A stretch of 64,000 bases of DNA from Opitutaceae bacterium (GCA_016794625.1 JAEUGY010000018.1:124001-188000), one strand, 5' to 3'; numbered from the stretch's first letter, positions 9,601-20,461 are shown. The notes: generated by a model from the sequence alone, not told the origin. A program made the numbers and translations.

Positions 9601-12600
9601 CCCGCGCGAGATCCGGAGAGGTCCATTTCCACCAGATCGAGCTGCCGCCGTTGACCCCGGCGTGCAGCGGTTCCCCGGTTTCGCGAGTGGCGCCGAGCGT
9701 CGTGCCCGTGACCCGCACGGAGTTGCCGGAAAGCAGGGTGGCGCCGGAGAACCCGTCGTTGGTCGGCGGTGTGACCAGCTGCAAATTCAACACCACGGTG
9801 CCGGAGACGACGCCCTTGCTGTCAACCGCGATCCGGTAGGTGGTGCCGCTTTGCACGGCGATCGAGAGTGCGCTGGCGTTGCCATGCCCGCTTTGGTCGT
9901 CGCTGGCGATGGGAGTCAACGAGGACACCAACGGGCCGGTGTAAATCGCGAGGAGCGTGTCAAACGAGCTGCCATTGGTGTTGATCAGGAGCCGGCCGTT
10001 CGACGGCGCGGTCCAGGTCCACCAGAGTGAGCGACCGAAGAACTGGCCGCCGTGATTGGGCTCGTCGGTCTCGCGCGAGGCGATGGCATTGGAACTGATC
10101 GATTGGGCCGTGGTGCCCGTCAGCACCGTGGCCGAGCTGAAGCGGTCATTGGGCGCTTCAGGAACCGTGGCCAGATTCAGCACGATGTCGCCGGCGTCGC
10201 CGAAGAACCCGTCCACCGCGATCAGGTAGGCCGTGCCGGCGACGGCGTTGAAGACGAGTGAACTGGTGCCCGAACCGCCGTCCTCATCATTGGAGGCGAC
10301 GGAGACGAGCGAGCCGAATGCGGCGCCGGTGTAGACCGCGAGCAGCGTGTCGAAATTGCTGCCGATCGTGTTGATCGCGACCGGGCCCGTGGTGTTGGCC
10401 GTCCAGCGCCACCAGACGGACGATCCGCCGGGCAGACCGGCGTGGTCCGGTTCGCCGGTTTCGCGGGTCGCACTGGAGCTGTTGGCGGTGGCCGTCAGCG
10501 AGGTGCCCAGCAGGTTGACCGCGAAATTCAGCCGGTCGTTGACCGGTGCCGGCGTCACCCCGATGCCACTGAGACTGCGGGTCGAGGCGCCGCTGGTGGC
10601 GTCCGAGGCGACGGTCGCCACGCCTGCGTAGGCAGTGAGCGTGGTCGGCCGGAAGGTCACCGTGACCGTGCCGCTGGCGCCGGGTGGAAGCTGCCCAGCA
10701 GCGTTGCCGGAGAAGCCGGCCGGGTAGGTGATGCCCGTGACGTTGAGCGTACTGTTGCCCAGATTGGTCAGGGTGAGGGTGCGGGTGGCGGATGAACCGA
10801 CGGCGACCTCGCCGAACGCCAGATCGCCGGACAGAGCCAGCACCCGCGAGGTCGAGGCGGTGACCGTGACCTGGTCGACCCAGCCGGCGTCGGCGCCGAC
10901 GGAGCGCACGATGTCCTTCTCGTAGCTCCAGCGGATCGTGTGGTTCCCGGCGGCCAGATTGATCGAACGCTCGGACCAGTCTTTCAGGCCGGAAATGGCC
11001 GCGACGACGGCCCCGTTGTCGCGCACCGTGAGAAAGTCGTAGCTCTCCTCACTGTCGACCTTCCAGCGGAACGAGAGCACGGCGGGACCGGCCACAATCG
11101 TCTCCATGGTGGTGGTCAGGCGATCCCCGATGACGCGGCTGCGGGCGGCGTCCACGCCGTCGTAGGTGACCTCGGTTTGCCCGAGCCATCCGGTGGTGGC
11201 GCTGGTCGTCCAGGTTCGACCGGGCGTATCCAGGGCGACGGCGAGGGCCAGGTTGCTCTCGGAGATAGAAAACGTGACGGCGAGCGTGCCGGTACCCACC
11301 GAGCTGGTGGCGCCAAGGGTGACCACGGTGGTCTGCGGCGTGGTGGGCGTGCCGGTGATGGCGCCCGTGGCCGTGTCCAGGGTCAGCCCTGCGGGAAGGG
11401 TGCCGAGAATCACCTGGTAGCTCGAGGGGGAGTTGTTGGCAACGAGCTGGTAGGTGAAAGGAATGCCCACCGTGCCGGCCGCGGTTGCGCGGCTGGTCAC
11501 CACCGGCGGTAGCGGAGGCCCGACCGCAACCCGGTCCAACCAGACGGCGTCGGCACCTTCGCTCACACTCGCATCCTTGGTGTAGTCCCACTCCAGTGTA
11601 TGGTTTCCTGCAGATACATTGACCGTGCCTGACACCCACTCGGTCCGGCCACTCAGGCTGGCCTGCACGACGCCGTCGAGTTTGAGCCGCACGATATCGC
11701 GATTCGCCTCGGTGTCCGCGCGCCAGCGGAACGTGACGGTGGCGGGACCGGCCACCGTGGTGCTGACGCGAGAGCTTTGGCTGTTGCCGATCAGACCGCT
11801 TTGTCCGGCGTCGCTGCCATCGTCGGTGATCGCGTTCTGCGGCAACCACGCCGCGCCTCCCGTCGTCGTCCAGACGAGGCCGGCGCCATCGAGCGCCTGT
11901 TCCAGCGTCAGAGCGGGCCCGACCGTGAACGTGACGGAGCGCGTGCCGGAGCCGATGGCGTTGGTGGCGGTAAAGACCACGGTCGACACCCCGGCGGACA
12001 AGGGCTGGCCGGTGACCGTCGCCGCCCCGGCGTCGAAGGTCAGTCCGGCGGGCAGGGTGCCGGACGTGATGGCGTAGCTGGTCGGGTTGCCCGAAGCCAG
12101 CAGCTGGTAGAACAAGGGCTGCCCTACGGCAGCCGCGACCGCGGTGGGGCTCGTGATGACCGGAGCCTGGGTCGTGCCGGGCAGCGAGCCGGTCACCCGG
12201 TAGGCTCCGATACTGCCGTAAGCCGTATAACCTGTGCCGAGCACATCGCCCCGGCCCGTGCCGCGCACCCGCAGGAAGAACGTCCCGACGGGCACATTGA
12301 CGGAGATGGAACCGTCGATCGCGAGGTCGGGATTCGACGTGGCCACCACCTGGCCCGCGGCGTCCTGCAATTCCAACGCGAGGTCGAGATTGGCGCCGAC
12401 TGTGGCCGGGGTGGCGTTGAGTGTGACCCGCCCGGCGGCGACGTTGAAGGTGTAGAAATCCGTGTCGCTCGACTGGGTGATGATGCCCGCCTGGTTGACC
12501 ACGCCGCCCGGCGCGTTCAGCACCGCGGCGGACGTGCGGGTGCCGCCGGCCTCGTCGGTGACGAAGCCAAAGCCGTTGGCGTCGCCCGCGATGATCGCGA

Positions 12601-13897
12601 TGTCGTCCTCGGTCTGGTTGGCGTTGGCGTATTCACCCTTGCTCCACTGGCTCAGTTCGCGGGTGTAGGTGGCGCCCATGATCGGGCCCCAGCCGACCGC
12701 GCCCGTGCCGTGGCCCTGGTAGTAGCTTTCGACCGGTGAGAGCCGGCCGTCGTGCTGCAGGCCGAACGTGTGTCCCGCCTCGTGCGAAACCGCCTCGGCG
12801 ATGGCGCGAGGCGTGGAATTGAACACCCACGCGGGAATCGTGGCCGAATAAAGGCCGTCCCCGGCGCGCGAGAAACTGTAGAGGTAGGCGACACCCCCGG
12901 CGCCGGGTGCGGCGGTGTTGGTGGGTGTAATGATCACGCGGGTACGCCGTCCAACCGGGGCGGAGGTGTAGCGCGAAAGCCGGGTGGTGACGTCGATATT
13001 GAACGGGGCGTAGTCCTCCTTCACCCGGTTCCAGACCTCGGTCATTTCCGCCTCGGTCAGCGGGGAGGCGGCGGCGTTGATGGTGACGCCATTGTTCCAG
13101 GCTGGATCGGTCACGACCTCGCCGTCGAAGTCGAGGTAGATGACCGCCACGGCGTCCGGCCGGCTGCTGAGGCTGGGTGGAGTGGCGGTGATCGTCGACC
13201 TGTCCGGATCCGGCACGACGGTGGGCTCGTTGTCGGGACGGGGAAGGGAAAAACAAAGAACCGCGGACAGCGGTTTTTCGGCGAGCAAGGTCTGTCCGTC
13301 GCGCAGCGTTTCGATTTCGTAGGCCAAACCTTCGGCTGGCAGCTGGATGAGGGCGGCCTGCGTTTTGCCATTGGCGGCGAGCTGGAAGCTGCCCCGGCCG
13401 CCCTCGAGGGCGCCGGCCACACGAATCCACTGTTCGTCACCGCGGGCCACGAGCTGGACTCGTCCCATGGCGCTGTCGCCCCCGAGCAACGGCAGCGGAA
13501 TAACATCGCCTGACTGCAAGGCGGCGAGAAAACCCGCGGTGACCGGAGTCACGCCCGCGGAGCGACCCTTCGGCACCTCGCCGCGCAGTTGACGCACCCG
13601 GAAAGCGGTGCTCAACGGTTCGAGGGCCACCCCGCCCGTCGCGGACGTCAACTGCCAGGCAGGCGCCGTGATCCGAGCGGCCGGGGCGGAGTTCGACGGC
13701 AGGCCCGTTGCGTCGGGAAGGGGTGCGGCAGCGACGGCCACTGCTTCCGCGGGAAGCGGAGGCGCAGCCGGCGGGGTCGTTCCGGCGAGCGGATCGGACG
13801 ACGCGGACCGCGGAGCGGGCGTGTCGAGCCAGAGCGGCGCGAGCAAGAGAACGAGAATCAGGACGGCAAGGACACCCAACCAAGAGCGCAATTTCAT
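6620..13897 (-). CDS. Giant secreted multidomain protein with metzincin-like protease domain
   Basis: About 2425 residues, starting MKLRSWLGVLAVLILVLLLAPLWL, a signal or anchor helix. Residues ~250-460 hold a zinc-protease site HEAGHTFGLQHD (H372, E373, H376, H382) with a Met-turn-like GPIMGATY (M407), the metzincin pattern. Then come a PPC-like domain, two units of putative-Ig (PAGLTFD/PAGLTLD) plus a CBM-like domain (HTLEWDYTKDAS, HTIRWSYEKDIV), a choice-of-anchor/ASPM-like domain, four PPC-like repeats of ~120 residues (each GEP.HAG...WW.WT...FDTLLAVYTG), six Ig-like repeats of ~85 residues, and two C-terminal VGP/NDNW modules as in the YHYH protein. The start upstream at 14023 gives no signal, so 13897 is preferred. 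Likely an adhesin or degradative surface protein; the substrate cannot be told. Confidence 0.85.
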   Translation of the reverse strand: MKLRSWLGVLAVLILVLLLAPLWLDTPAPRSASSDPLAGTTPPAAPPLPAEAVAVAAAPLPDATGLPSNSAPAARITAPAWQLTSATGGVALEPLSTAFRVRQLRGEVPKGRSAGVTPVTAGFLAALQSGDVIPLPLLGGDSAMGRVQLVARGDEQWIRVAGALEGGRGSFQLAANGKTQAALIQLPAEGLAYEIETLRDGQTLLAEKPLSAVLCFSLPRPDNEPTVVPDPDRSTITATPPSLSSRPDAVAVIYLDFDGEVVTDPAWNNGVTINAAASPLTEAEMTEVWNRVKEDYAPFNIDVTTRLSRYTSAPVGRRTRVIITPTNTAAPGAGGVAYLYSFSRAGDGLYSATIPAWVFNSTPRAIAEAVSHEAGHTFGLQHDGRLSPVESYYQGHGTGAVGWGPIMGATYTRELSQWSKGEYANANQTEDDIAIIAGDANGFGFVTDEAGGTRTSAAVLNAPGGVVNQAGIITQSSDTDFYTFNVAAGRVTLNATPATVGANLDLALELQDAAGQVVATSNPDLAIDGSISVNVPVGTFFLRVRGTGRGDVLGTGYTAYGSIGAYRVTGSLPGTTQAPVITSPTAVAAAVGQPLFYQLLASGNPTSYAITSGTLPAGLTFDAGAATVTGQPLSAGVSTVVFTATNAIGSGTRSVTFTVGPALTLEQALDGAGLVWTTTGGAAWLPQNAITDDGSDAGQSGLIGNSQSSRVSTTVAGPATVTFRWRADTEANRDIVRLKLDGVVQASLSGRTEWVSGTVNVSAGNHTLEWDYTKDASVSEGADAVWLDRVAVGPPLPPVVTSRATAAGTVGIPFTYQLVANNSPSSYQVILGTLPAGLTLDTATGAITGTPTTPQTTVVTLGATSSVGTGTLAVTFSISESNLALAVALDTPGRTWTTSATTGWLGQTEVTYDGVDAARSRVIGDRLTTTMETIVAGPAVLSFRWKVDSEESYDFLTVRDNGAVVAAISGLKDWSERSINLAAGNHTIRWSYEKDIVRSVGADAGWVDQVTVTASTSRVLALSGDLAFGEVAVGSSATRTLTLTNLGNSTLNVTGITYPAGFSGNAAGQLPPGASGTVTVTFRPTTLTAYAGVATVASDATSGASTRSLSGIGVTPAPVNDRLNFAVNLLGTSLTATANSSSATRETGEPDHAGLPGGSSVWWRWTANTTGPVAINTIGSNFDTLLAVYTGAAFGSLVSVASNDEDGGSGTSSLVFNAVAGTAYLIAVDGFFGDAGDIVLNLATVPEAPNDRFSSATVLTGTTAQSISSNAIASRETDEPNHGGQFFGRSLWWTWTAPSNGRLLINTNGSSFDTLLAIYTGPLVSSLTPIASDDQSGHGNASALSIAVQSGTTYRIAVDSKGVVSGTVVLNLQLVTPPTNDGFSGATLLSGNSVRVTGTTLGATRETGEPLHAGVNGGSSIWWKWTSPDLARVTVSTEGSSFDTTLAIYAGTSVTNLVSLGSNDDETVVQTSSRVDFTATGGTTYWIALDGYEGASGSFRLALDAIPPPVNDAFAAASELTGLSVQSGGSNAGATKEPGEPNHAAWTGGTSVWWKWTAPSATRVAISTAGSNFDTLLAVYTGTSVGGLTTVAFNDEDGPIGVDTSAVAFDAVGGTTYWIAVDGFGAATGLINLSLSGVALLAPSITAQPAPFTAATGENAVFTVAVSGTTPFTFQWRKDGVNLPGAVSATLAFVNVQPAQAGAYSVVVTNAIGSVTSSAATLTVTAAATAPVITTQPLNQTVVAGQSATFTVVASGTAPLSYQWSKGGVTLPGATSASLVLPSTQASDAGSYTVVVTNAAGSVTSSAAVLTVNPAVVAPTITTQPVGLTVVAGQPVSFGVVAAGTAPLTYQWFRDAVPVAGATGATFSITAVQAANAGVYTVAVTNVAGTVTSAGATLAVSPAPIAPIILTPPSSQTVSVGQSVTLSVVVTGTPPFTYQWKQNGANIPGATASSFVLAQAQLSDGGGYSVAVTNAVGTVTSLTATLTVTPAATAPSILQGPVSQAVTEGASVSFTVSAAGTAPLTYQWRRDGVPLAGATLATFTLGSTRLADAGAYTVVVTNAVGSVTSGTATLQVSAAAVAPTLTTPPASLTVTEGQPAAFTVVASGTAPLAYAWSKDGSPVAGATAATLAIASAQLSDQGSYTVTVSNAAGTVTSPAAVLTVNAAIASRISNVSVRTTLAAEQTLFVGLTMSGGEKPILVRAVGPGLAAFGVPDTMPDPRLALYDGSVQIEANDNWGGGSPLLTAFASVGAFALPGDSKDAALVRSVQGGRTVQISGQSAGGVLVEGYDAGSGNTARLTNVSARNRVGTGGDILIAGITIAGTSGKTVVIRAVGPTLAAFGVPGVLADPKLEVYSGATKIEENDSWSPSLAAQFARVGAFALVDGSKDAALVVTLPPGGYTIQVRGADGGTGEALVEVYELQP

Positions 13898-14097
13898 GAG
13901 GAGACGGCGTACGGAAGCAGCGCGAAGGCTGCCCGCGAATTGGCAAGTGGGTGGCCGAATCCACGGATATGCTGGAGCAAATAAGCTCCCGTATTCGCCT
14001 TGCTTTGGGCAAGGCAAATGCATCTAGCCCGTCATTAACCGTATAGAAATCAGCAACTTTGGCTGGTTGCGGTCGCTAGGATCGAGCGCGATGGATA

Positions 14098-14124
14098 CAA
14101 AAAAGGCGGCCCGTGCGGGCCGCC
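14098..14124 (-). terminator. Rho-independent terminator of the malate dehydrogenase gene
   Basis: Read on the minus strand, a perfect GGCGGCCC-GCAC-GGGCCGCC hairpin (14105-14124) is followed by six T (14099-14104), 32 bp past the mdh stop. Confidence 0.9.
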
Positions 14125-14155
14125 GAGAAAGCAGGACGAGAGAGGTCGACGAGGA

Positions 14156-15139
14156 TCAGGCGATCATCTCGGCCACCATGGCGCGTTCGTCCACCAGTTC
14201 CTTGTTGGTGGCGGCGATCTTGGACTTGGCGAAGTCGTCCATGGCGTAGCCTTGGATCACTTCGTAGCTGCCCGGCGTCGTGGTGCGAACGGGCATACCG
14301 GCCCAGACATTGGCGTCGAAGCCATAGGCGCCATTGGACTTGACGGCGACAGAGTGGATGGCGCCGGGGGTGACCAGGCTGCGCACGTGATCGACAAGGG
14401 CGTTGGCGGCCGAGGCGGCGGAGGAGGCGCCACGCGCGGCGATGATGGCGGCGCCGCGTTTGCCGACCGTCTCGCAGAACGGACCCTGCAGCCAGACCGA
14501 GTCGGTGATGACCGACGTGGCCGGTTTGCCACCGATCGTGGCATGGGCGAACGCCGGGAACATGGTCGGGCTGTGGTTGCCGTAGATGAAGATGTCCTTC
14601 ACCGCCGTCAGATCGACCCCGGCCTTCTTGGCCAGCTGGGATTGAGCGCGGTTTTGGTCGAGCCGCACCATGGCGGTGAAACGATCGGCCGGCAGACGCT
14701 TGGCCTGGCTGGCGGCGATCATGCAATTGGTGTTGGCGGGATTGCCGACGACGGCCACCCGGGCGTTGTCCGCCGCCACGGCGTCGATGACCTTGCCCTG
14801 GCCGATGAAAATCCGGCCGTTGTCCTTCAGCAGATCGGCGCGTTCCATGCCCGGGCCGCGGGGTTTCGCACCCACGAGCAAGCACCAGTTGGCGTCCTTG
14901 AAGCCCACGTTGGCGTCGTCCGTCATGACCGTGCCCTTGAGCAGCGGGAACGCGCAGTCGTCCAGCTCCATGACCACGCCTTCGAGGGCCTTCATGGCCT
15001 TCTCGATCGGAGCTTCAATCAACTGGAGGATGACGGGTTGCTCCGGGCCAAACATGGCGCCCGAGGCGATGCGGAAGAGCAGAGAATAGCCGATCTGGCC
15101 GGCTGCACCGGTGACTGCGACGCGAATGGGAGTTTTCAT
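14156..15139 (-). CDS. mdh: Malate dehydrogenase (NAD-dependent)
   Basis: 327 residues, the usual length of the cytosolic-type bacterial/eukaryotic malate dehydrogenase. It interconverts malate and oxaloacetate in the TCA cycle. The NAD-binding loop is GAAGQIG (11-17). Substrate-binding arginines R94 and R100 sit in [15 protein letters not shown]164 in LDQNRA with catalytic D161, and the catalytic histidine is H189 in GNHSPTMFP. The ATG at 15139 gives the complete fold. A strong terminator follows directly. The DAHP synthase gene lies 73 bp upstream on the same strand, so the two could share a transcript, though they belong to different pathways. Confidence 0.96.
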   Translation of the reverse strand: MKTPIRVAVTGAAGQIGYSLLFRIASGAMFGPEQPVILQLIEAPIEKAMKALEGVVMELDDCAFPLLKGTVMTDDANVGFKDANWCLLVGAKPRGPGMERADLLKDNGRIFIGQGKVIDAVAADNARVAVVGNPANTNCMIAASQAKRLPADRFTAMVRLDQNRAQSQLAKKAGVDLTAVKDIFIYGNHSPTMFPAFAHATIGGKPATSVITDSVWLQGPFCETVGKRGAAIIAARGASSAASAANALVDHVRSLVTPGAIHSVAVKSNGAYGFDANVWAGMPVRTTTPGSYEVIQGYAMDDFAKSKIAATNKELVDERAMVAEMIA

Positions 15140-15212
15140 AGGAACGAGAGGAAGAAGTTAACCACGAAGCCGGGGCCGGCGACACGCACAAATTGTGCTT
15201 TTCGACGTGGAA

Positions 15213-16268
15213 TTAGGCAAACCGGGGGGCGAGGGCGGTGTGAATTTCTTTCACCATGGCCTCCGTCGTGGGCCAGTCGATGCAACCATCGGTGATGCTC
15301 ACCCCGTAGCGCAACGATGCCTTGGGCTGCGGAAACGCCTGGCTGCCGCCTCCCAGATTGCTCTCCACCATGGCGCCCATGATCGAGGTATTGCCCGCGC
15401 GGATCTGATCGAGCAGCACCCTCATCACGTCCGGCTGGCGGTCGGGTTGCTTGGAGGAATTGTCGTGGGAACAGTCGACCAGGATCGACTTCGGTAGACC
15501 CGCCTTGGCGAGGATGCCCTCGGTCTGGGCGATGTGGGCGGCGGAGTAGTTCGGTCCGGACGCCCCGCCACGCAGCACCACATGACAGGCCGGATTGCCG
15601 CGGGTGACCACGGCGGAGGCGGCGCCTTCGAGGTTGATGCCAAGGAAGGTCTGGGGATGCGACGCCGCCTTGATCGCGTTGATGGCCGTCTGGATGGAAC
15701 CATCGGTGCCATTCTTGAAGCCCAGGGGCATGGAGAGACCCGAGGCCATTTGCCGATGCGTCTGGGACTCGGTGGTGCGGGCGCCGATCGCGCCCCAGCA
15801 GACCAGGTCGGCCACGTATTGCGGAGTGATGGGATCTAGGAACTCGGTCGCCGTCGGCAGGCCCAGATCGAGCACATCGCGCAGGAAGGTTCGTCCCAGG
15901 CGCAGGCCGGCCGCAATATCATGAGTACCATCGAGATGGGGGTCCATGATCAGACCTTTCCAGCCGACGGTGGTGCGGGGTTTTTCGAAGTACACCCGCA
16001 TGACGATCATGATGCGGTCGGAGACGGACTGGGCGAGGGCGGCGAGGCGCTGCGCGTACTCTCGACCGGCGTCGGTGTCATGGATCGAACACGGACCGAT
16101 GATCAGAAGGAAGCGTTTGTCGTCCGTGAAAATCAGCCGGTGGATCTCCTCCCGCGCGCGGGTGATGAACGCGCCATGGGCGTCCGTCTTGGGAAGGCTT
16201 TGGATGAGCCGGGCGGGGGAGGGGAGTTCCCGCGTCTCGACGACATTGATGTCCGACGTCTTATGCAT
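15213..16268 (-). CDS. 3-deoxy-7-phosphoheptulonate (DAHP) synthase, class I
   Basis: 351 residues. It condenses phosphoenolpyruvate and erythrose 4-phosphate, the first step of the shikimate pathway. The protein matches the AroF/AroG/AroH type: [11 protein letters not shown] (PEP/metal region near the N-terminus), [64 protein letters not shown] and [11 protein letters not shown] are all intact. The start at 16268 ([18 protein letters not shown]) matches the family; the open frame continues upstream to 16535 but overlaps the divergent UDP-xylose synthase gene. I cannot say from sequence alone which aromatic amino acid inhibits it, so no specific symbol is given. Confidence 0.94.
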   Translation of the reverse strand: MHKTSDINVVETRELPSPARLIQSLPKTDAHGAFITRAREEIHRLIFTDDKRFLLIIGPCSIHDTDAGREYAQRLAALAQSVSDRIMIVMRVYFEKPRTTVGWKGLIMDPHLDGTHDIAAGLRLGRTFLRDVLDLGLPTATEFLDPITPQYVADLVCWGAIGARTTESQTHRQMASGLSMPLGFKNGTDGSIQTAINAIKAASHPQTFLGINLEGAASAVVTRGNPACHVVLRGGASGPNYSAAHIAQTEGILAKAGLPKSILVDCSHDNSSKQPDRQPDVMRVLLDQIRAGNTSIMGAMVESNLGGGSQAFPQPKASLRYGVSITDGCIDWPTTEAMVKEIHTALAPRFA

Positions 16269-16413
16269 GAAGGGTCTACGTTGACCAAAGAAGTGCGGGT
16301 GGATCAAGCTCGGCGCGTTCAACCGCGGCGCCGTCAGGCTGAGACGTCTTTTTTTCCACCCGGGCGGACTTTTGCTGGAAATGAACCTGAGGCCCCGGCA
16401 GGTTGCCTCTCCC

Positions 16414-17340
16414 ATGCGTATCTTGGTCACCGGCGGCGCCGGGTTTCTGGGTTCCCATCTTTGTGATCGGTTGCTGGCGGAGGGGCATGAAGTCATTTGC
16501 CTCGATAATTTCTTCACCGGACGGAAGACCAACATTGCGCACCTCCTGAATCACCCCGGATTCGAGCTGGTACGGCACGACGTCATCGATCCCTTCAAGT
16601 TCGAGGTGGATCAGATTTACAATCTGGCCTGCCCCGCCTCGCCTCCGCACTACCAGTTCAACCCCATCAAGACGACCAAGACGTCCGTCATGGGTGCCAT
16701 CAACTGCCTGGGGTTGGCAAAACGGGTCAAGGCGCGCGTCTTTCAAGCCAGCACGAGCGAGGTGTACGGCGATCCGCATGTCCATCCGCAGCCCGAGTCG
16801 TACTGGGGTCACGTCAACCCGATCGGCCGCCGTTCCTGCTACGACGAGGGCAAACGCTGTGCGGAGACCCTCTTCTTCGATTACCACCGCGAAAACAAGG
16901 TCGATATCCGGGTTGTCCGGATCTTCAACACCTACGGCCCGCGCATGCATCCGAATGATGGCCGGGTGGTTTCAAACTTTATCGTCCAGGCTCTCCGCGG
17001 CGAGGACATCACGCTGTATGGCGATGGCACCCAGACCCGGTCGTTCTGTTATGTGTCCGATCTGATCGAAGGCTTTCTTCGGCTCATGGCGCAGACGGAA
17101 ACCGTTGGACCGGTTAATATTGGGAACCCCGGGGAGTTTACCATGCGCGAGCTGGCTGAGCTCACGCTCAAACTCGTCGGCGGCAAATCCAAGATCGTCC
17201 ATCGCCCGCTGCCCTCCGATGACCCCAAGCAACGCCAGCCAGATATCACCCTGGCGCGCAAAGTGTTGGGTTGGGAGCCTAAGGTTTCCCTCGAGCAGGG
17301 CCTGCAGCATACCATCGCCTACTTCCGCACGCAGCTCTGA
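16414..17340 (+). CDS. UDP-glucuronate decarboxylase (UDP-xylose synthase)
   Basis: 308 residues, an extended short-chain dehydrogenase that converts UDP-glucuronate to UDP-xylose for surface polysaccharide. It has GGAGFLG for NAD (7-13), catalytic Y143 and K147 in SCYDEGKR, which is typical of UXS rather than of other epimerases, and the family signature [14 protein letters not shown] and STSEVYGDP. Start: MRILVTGG at 16414 places the Rossmann strand at the N-terminus as in soluble bacterial UXS; an in-frame ATG at 16372 would add 14 residues. It diverges from the DAHP synthase gene with 145 bp between them, and secA follows after 112 bp that hold a repeat copy. Confidence 0.93.
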   Translation: MRILVTGGAGFLGSHLCDRLLAEGHEVICLDNFFTGRKTNIAHLLNHPGFELVRHDVIDPFKFEVDQIYNLACPASPPHYQFNPIKTTKTSVMGAINCLGLAKRVKARVFQASTSEVYGDPHVHPQPESYWGHVNPIGRRSCYDEGKRCAETLFFDYHRENKVDIRVVRIFNTYGPRMHPNDGRVVSNFIVQALRGEDITLYGDGTQTRSFCYVSDLIEGFLRLMAQTETVGPVNIGNPGEFTMRELAELTLKLVGGKSKIVHRPLPSDDPKQRQPDITLARKVLGWEPKVSLEQGLQHTIAYFRTQL

Positions 17341-17342
17341 GC

Positions 17343-17375
17343 GCCGTCGGCGTTGACGGAGCGGCGCCCTCCACC
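17343..17375 (-). repeat. Type C palindromic repeat end
   Basis: GTCGGCGTTGACGGAGCGGCGC followed by CCTCCACC matches the right end of the element at 6398-6425 (GGCGCC-GACGGAGC-GGCGCC-CTCCAACG) in inverted-repeat layout. It lies just after the UDP-xylose synthase stop and may serve as a weak hairpin terminator; no T run follows. Confidence 0.5.
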
Positions 17376-17452
17376 GAAACGGAACCGCGCCCTCCGCCTT
17401 TGGCATTTGTCGTTTGCCAACTTCCGTCGCCTGCCTAGGTTCCCGCCTCTTC

Positions 17453-20400
17453 ATGTTATCGTTTCTCCTCAAACGTTTTTCCGGCCGGCATTATCGGAAG
17501 TTTCTGGAATCGGCCCGGCCTGTGGTCGCGCGCATCAATGAACACGAGTTGTCCTACCAGGCGCTGACCGACGAGCAGCTGGCGGCCAAGACCGTGGAGT
17601 TCCGTGCCCGCGTGAAGGCGGGAGAAACCCTCGACCAGATCCTGCCGGAGGCGTTTGCCACGGTGAAGAACGCGGCGCGGCGCATGGTCGGTCGCAAGAT
17701 CCTGGTCTGCGAGCATGAGCTGACCTGGGACATGGTCCACTTCGACGTGCAGCTGATCGGTGGCATCGCGCTGCACCAGGGCAAGATCTCGGAAATGGCC
17801 ACCGGCGAAGGCAAGACCCTCGTCGCCACGCTGCCGCTCTACCTCAACGCCCTCACCTCGCGCAATTCCCAGCTGGTCACGGTCAACGACTACCTGGCGC
17901 GCCGCGACTCCGAGTGGATGGGCCACCTTTACCGGTTCCTCGGCCTGACCGTCGGTTGTATCCAGCAACAAATGCCCTCGGATGAGCGCCGCGAGATGTA
18001 TGGGCGCGACATCACCTATGGCACCGCTTCGGAATTCGGCTTCGACTACCTGCGCGACAACGGCATGGCGACCCGCAAAGAGGACCAGGTGCAGCGGGAT
18101 TACTGGTACTGCATCGTCGACGAAATCGACTCCATCCTCGTCGACGAGGCGCGCACGCCCCTCATCATTTCCGGTCCGGCCCCAATCGAACGCGAGCAGC
18201 CTTTCACGCGGATCAAGCCCCCGGTCGAGCGTCTGGTCTCCGAGCAGCTGCGACTGGTCAACCGGTTCGTCGCCGATGCCGAGGAAATCCTCAACCGCCC
18301 CAACGTCTCCAACGACGACAAACAGGCTGCCGCCCGCAAGATGCTGCAGGTGAAGGTGGGGCATCCGAAGAACAAGAAGCTGCTGCGTCTCCAGGAAAAT
18401 CCCGAGTGGCGCAAGCTGCTCGACAAGGTGGAGACCGAACTCAATTCCGACCTGCAAAAGGAGGAGCTCTATCGCCTGAAGGAGGAGCTCTACTACTCGA
18501 TCGACGAGCGTCAGCACCAGGCCGACCTGAGCGAACTGGGCCGCCGCCGGCTGCGGCCGGACAATCCGGATGCCTTCGTGCTGCCCGACCTGGCGACGGA
18601 GTTCAGCGAGATCGATCGCGACACCTCGCTCACGCCCGAACAGCGGGAGGAGCGGAAACTCGCCGCCCAGCAGCGTTATGGCGATGTCTCCGAGGAGATT
18701 CATACGATCTCGCAGCTGCTGCGCGCCTACTCGCTCTATGAGCGGGATGTCGAGTACGTGGTCCAGGACGGCAAGGTCCTCATCGTCGACGAAAACACGG
18801 GCCGCGTCATGCCGGGTCGGCGCTGGTCCGACGGCCTGCACCAGGCGGTCGAGGCGAAGGAAAACGTCACGATCGAGCGGGAAACCCGCACCTACGCGAC
18901 GATCACGATTCAGAATTATTTCCGTCTCTACGAAAAGCTGTCCGGCATGACCGGCACGGCCGAGACCGAGGCGACCGAGTTCAACGACATCTACCGCCTC
19001 GCGGTGCAGGTGATTCCGACGAACAAGCCGTGTATCCGTGTCGACCGCAACGATTCCATCTTCAAGACGCGGCGCGACAAGTATGCCGCGGCGGTGCGCG
19101 AGATCGAAGCGGCGAACAAGCGCGGGCAGCCCGTGCTTGTCGGCACCGTATCGGTCGAGTCCTCCGAGGTGCTCTCCCGCATGCTCAAGCGCGCGGGCGT
19201 GATCCACGCCGTGCTGAACGCGAAGTACCACCAGCAGGAGGCCGAGATTGTCACCCGGGCCGGCCAGCGCGGCGCGGTCACGATCGCGACCAACATGGCG
19301 GGCCGCGGCACCGACATCAAACTGGGCGAGGGCGTGCGCGAACTCGGCGGCCTTTACGTCATCGGCACCGAGCGGCATGAGTCCCGGCGCATCGACCGCC
19401 AGCTGCGCGGCCGTTGCTCGCGGCAGGGCGACCCCGGTCTGACCAAGTTCTTCCTTTCGCTCGAGGACGACCTGATGCGGCTCTTCCTCCAGGGCAACCT
19501 CGCTTCGCGCCTGATGGAGGGTTCGATGAAGGAGGGCGAGGAGCTCGAGCATCCCTGGCTCAACCGCTCGATCGAGAGCGCGCAGAAAAAGGTCGAGCAG
19601 CAGAATTACGCGCAGCGCAAGCGCCTGCTGCAGTACGACGACGTGCTCAACCAGCAGCGCGAGGTCATCTACGGCATCCGCAACGGCACGATCCACGCGG
19701 ACCGGCCGAAGGACATCATTTTTGAGCAGGTGGAGGAGGAGGTCGCGAACCGCCTCGAAGCCGCGGGCGTGGGCGAGAAATCCGGGGCGACCCAGACCCT
19801 GCTCGAGGGATTCCTCGGCTGGGCCAACGCCACGTTCCCGATTGGACTGAAGCTGGACGAGCTGACCGGCAACGACATCAACGCCCTCGCCAAGGTCGTG
19901 GTCGACAAGGTCCGCGCCGCTTATGCCGTGAAGGAATCGGTCGAGATCCCCGAGGCCCTCGGTTCGATTGAGCGGTACATCGTGATCAATGCGATCGACC
20001 ACCACTGGCAGGAGCACCTGACCGAGATGGAGGAGCTGCGCCGCTCGATCGGCCTGCGCAGCTACGGCCAGAAGGATCCGCTGGTCGAATACAAGGGCGA
20101 GGCCTACAAATACTTCGAGGAGCTGATGCAGAACGTGCGGCTGCAGATCTGCACCGGCCTGTTCCGCAGCGCCTCCAATCTGAGCGCGTTCGAGAACATG
20201 CTCGCGATCCTCAGCCGCAGCGCCAAGGCGGTCGGACCGTCCACGGCGGCGCCGGCGGGCCCGGCGGGGGCGCTGCCGCGTCCGCAGATTTCGACCACGG
20301 TCACCTCGAGCAGCGTACCCTCCGCTCCCGCGGAAGCGCCGGCGGAGAAGGAAGTGCAGCTGCCCAAGGTCACGATCCGGCGCGAACTGCCCAAGGTGGG

Positions 20401-20461
20401 TCGCAACGACCCGTGTCCGTGCGGCAGCGGCAAGAAGTTCAAGAATTGTCACGGCCAATGA
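17453..20461 (+). CDS. secA: Preprotein translocase ATPase SecA
   Basis: 1002 residues, the motor of the Sec export pathway. The start [17 protein letters not shown] at 17453 agrees with the family; the frame extends 13 codons upstream without similarity. Walker A is MATGEGKT (115-122) and Walker B the DEID of [22 protein letters not shown]. Helicase motif IV-VI regions [12 protein letters not shown] and [14 protein letters not shown] are intact, followed by the scaffold and HSD domains. The C-terminal zinc site [14 protein letters not shown] (C988, C990, C999, H1000) is present, which implies SecB/ribosome interaction. There is an insertion-rich stretch around residues 260-420 ([10 protein letters not shown]...[12 protein letters not shown]) longer than in E. 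coli SecA. lnt follows after 55 bp. Confidence 0.98.
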   Translation: MLSFLLKRFSGRHYRKFLESARPVVARINEHELSYQALTDEQLAAKTVEFRARVKAGETLDQILPEAFATVKNAARRMVGRKILVCEHELTWDMVHFDVQLIGGIALHQGKISEMATGEGKTLVATLPLYLNALTSRNSQLVTVNDYLARRDSEWMGHLYRFLGLTVGCIQQQMPSDERREMYGRDITYGTASEFGFDYLRDNGMATRKEDQVQRDYWYCIVDEIDSILVDEARTPLIISGPAPIEREQPFTRIKPPVERLVSEQLRLVNRFVADAEEILNRPNVSNDDKQAAARKMLQVKVGHPKNKKLLRLQENPEWRKLLDKVETELNSDLQKEELYRLKEELYYSIDERQHQADLSELGRRRLRPDNPDAFVLPDLATEFSEIDRDTSLTPEQREERKLAAQQRYGDVSEEIHTISQLLRAYSLYERDVEYVVQDGKVLIVDENTGRVMPGRRWSDGLHQAVEAKENVTIERETRTYATITIQNYFRLYEKLSGMTGTAETEATEFNDIYRLAVQVIPTNKPCIRVDRNDSIFKTRRDKYAAAVREIEAANKRGQPVLVGTVSVESSEVLSRMLKRAGVIHAVLNAKYHQQEAEIVTRAGQRGAVTIATNMAGRGTDIKLGEGVRELGGLYVIGTERHESRRIDRQLRGRCSRQGDPGLTKFFLSLEDDLMRLFLQGNLASRLMEGSMKEGEELEHPWLNRSIESAQKKVEQQNYAQRKRLLQYDDVLNQQREVIYGIRNGTIHADRPKDIIFEQVEEEVANRLEAAGVGEKSGATQTLLEGFLGWANATFPIGLKLDELTGNDINALAKVVVDKVRAAYAVKESVEIPEALGSIERYIVINAIDHHWQEHLTEMEELRRSIGLRSYGQKDPLVEYKGEAYKYFEELMQNVRLQICTGLFRSASNLSAFENMLAILSRSAKAVGPSTAAPAGPAGALPRPQISTTVTSSSVPSAPAEAPAEKEVQLPKVTIRRELPKVGRNDPCPCGSGKKFKNCHGQ

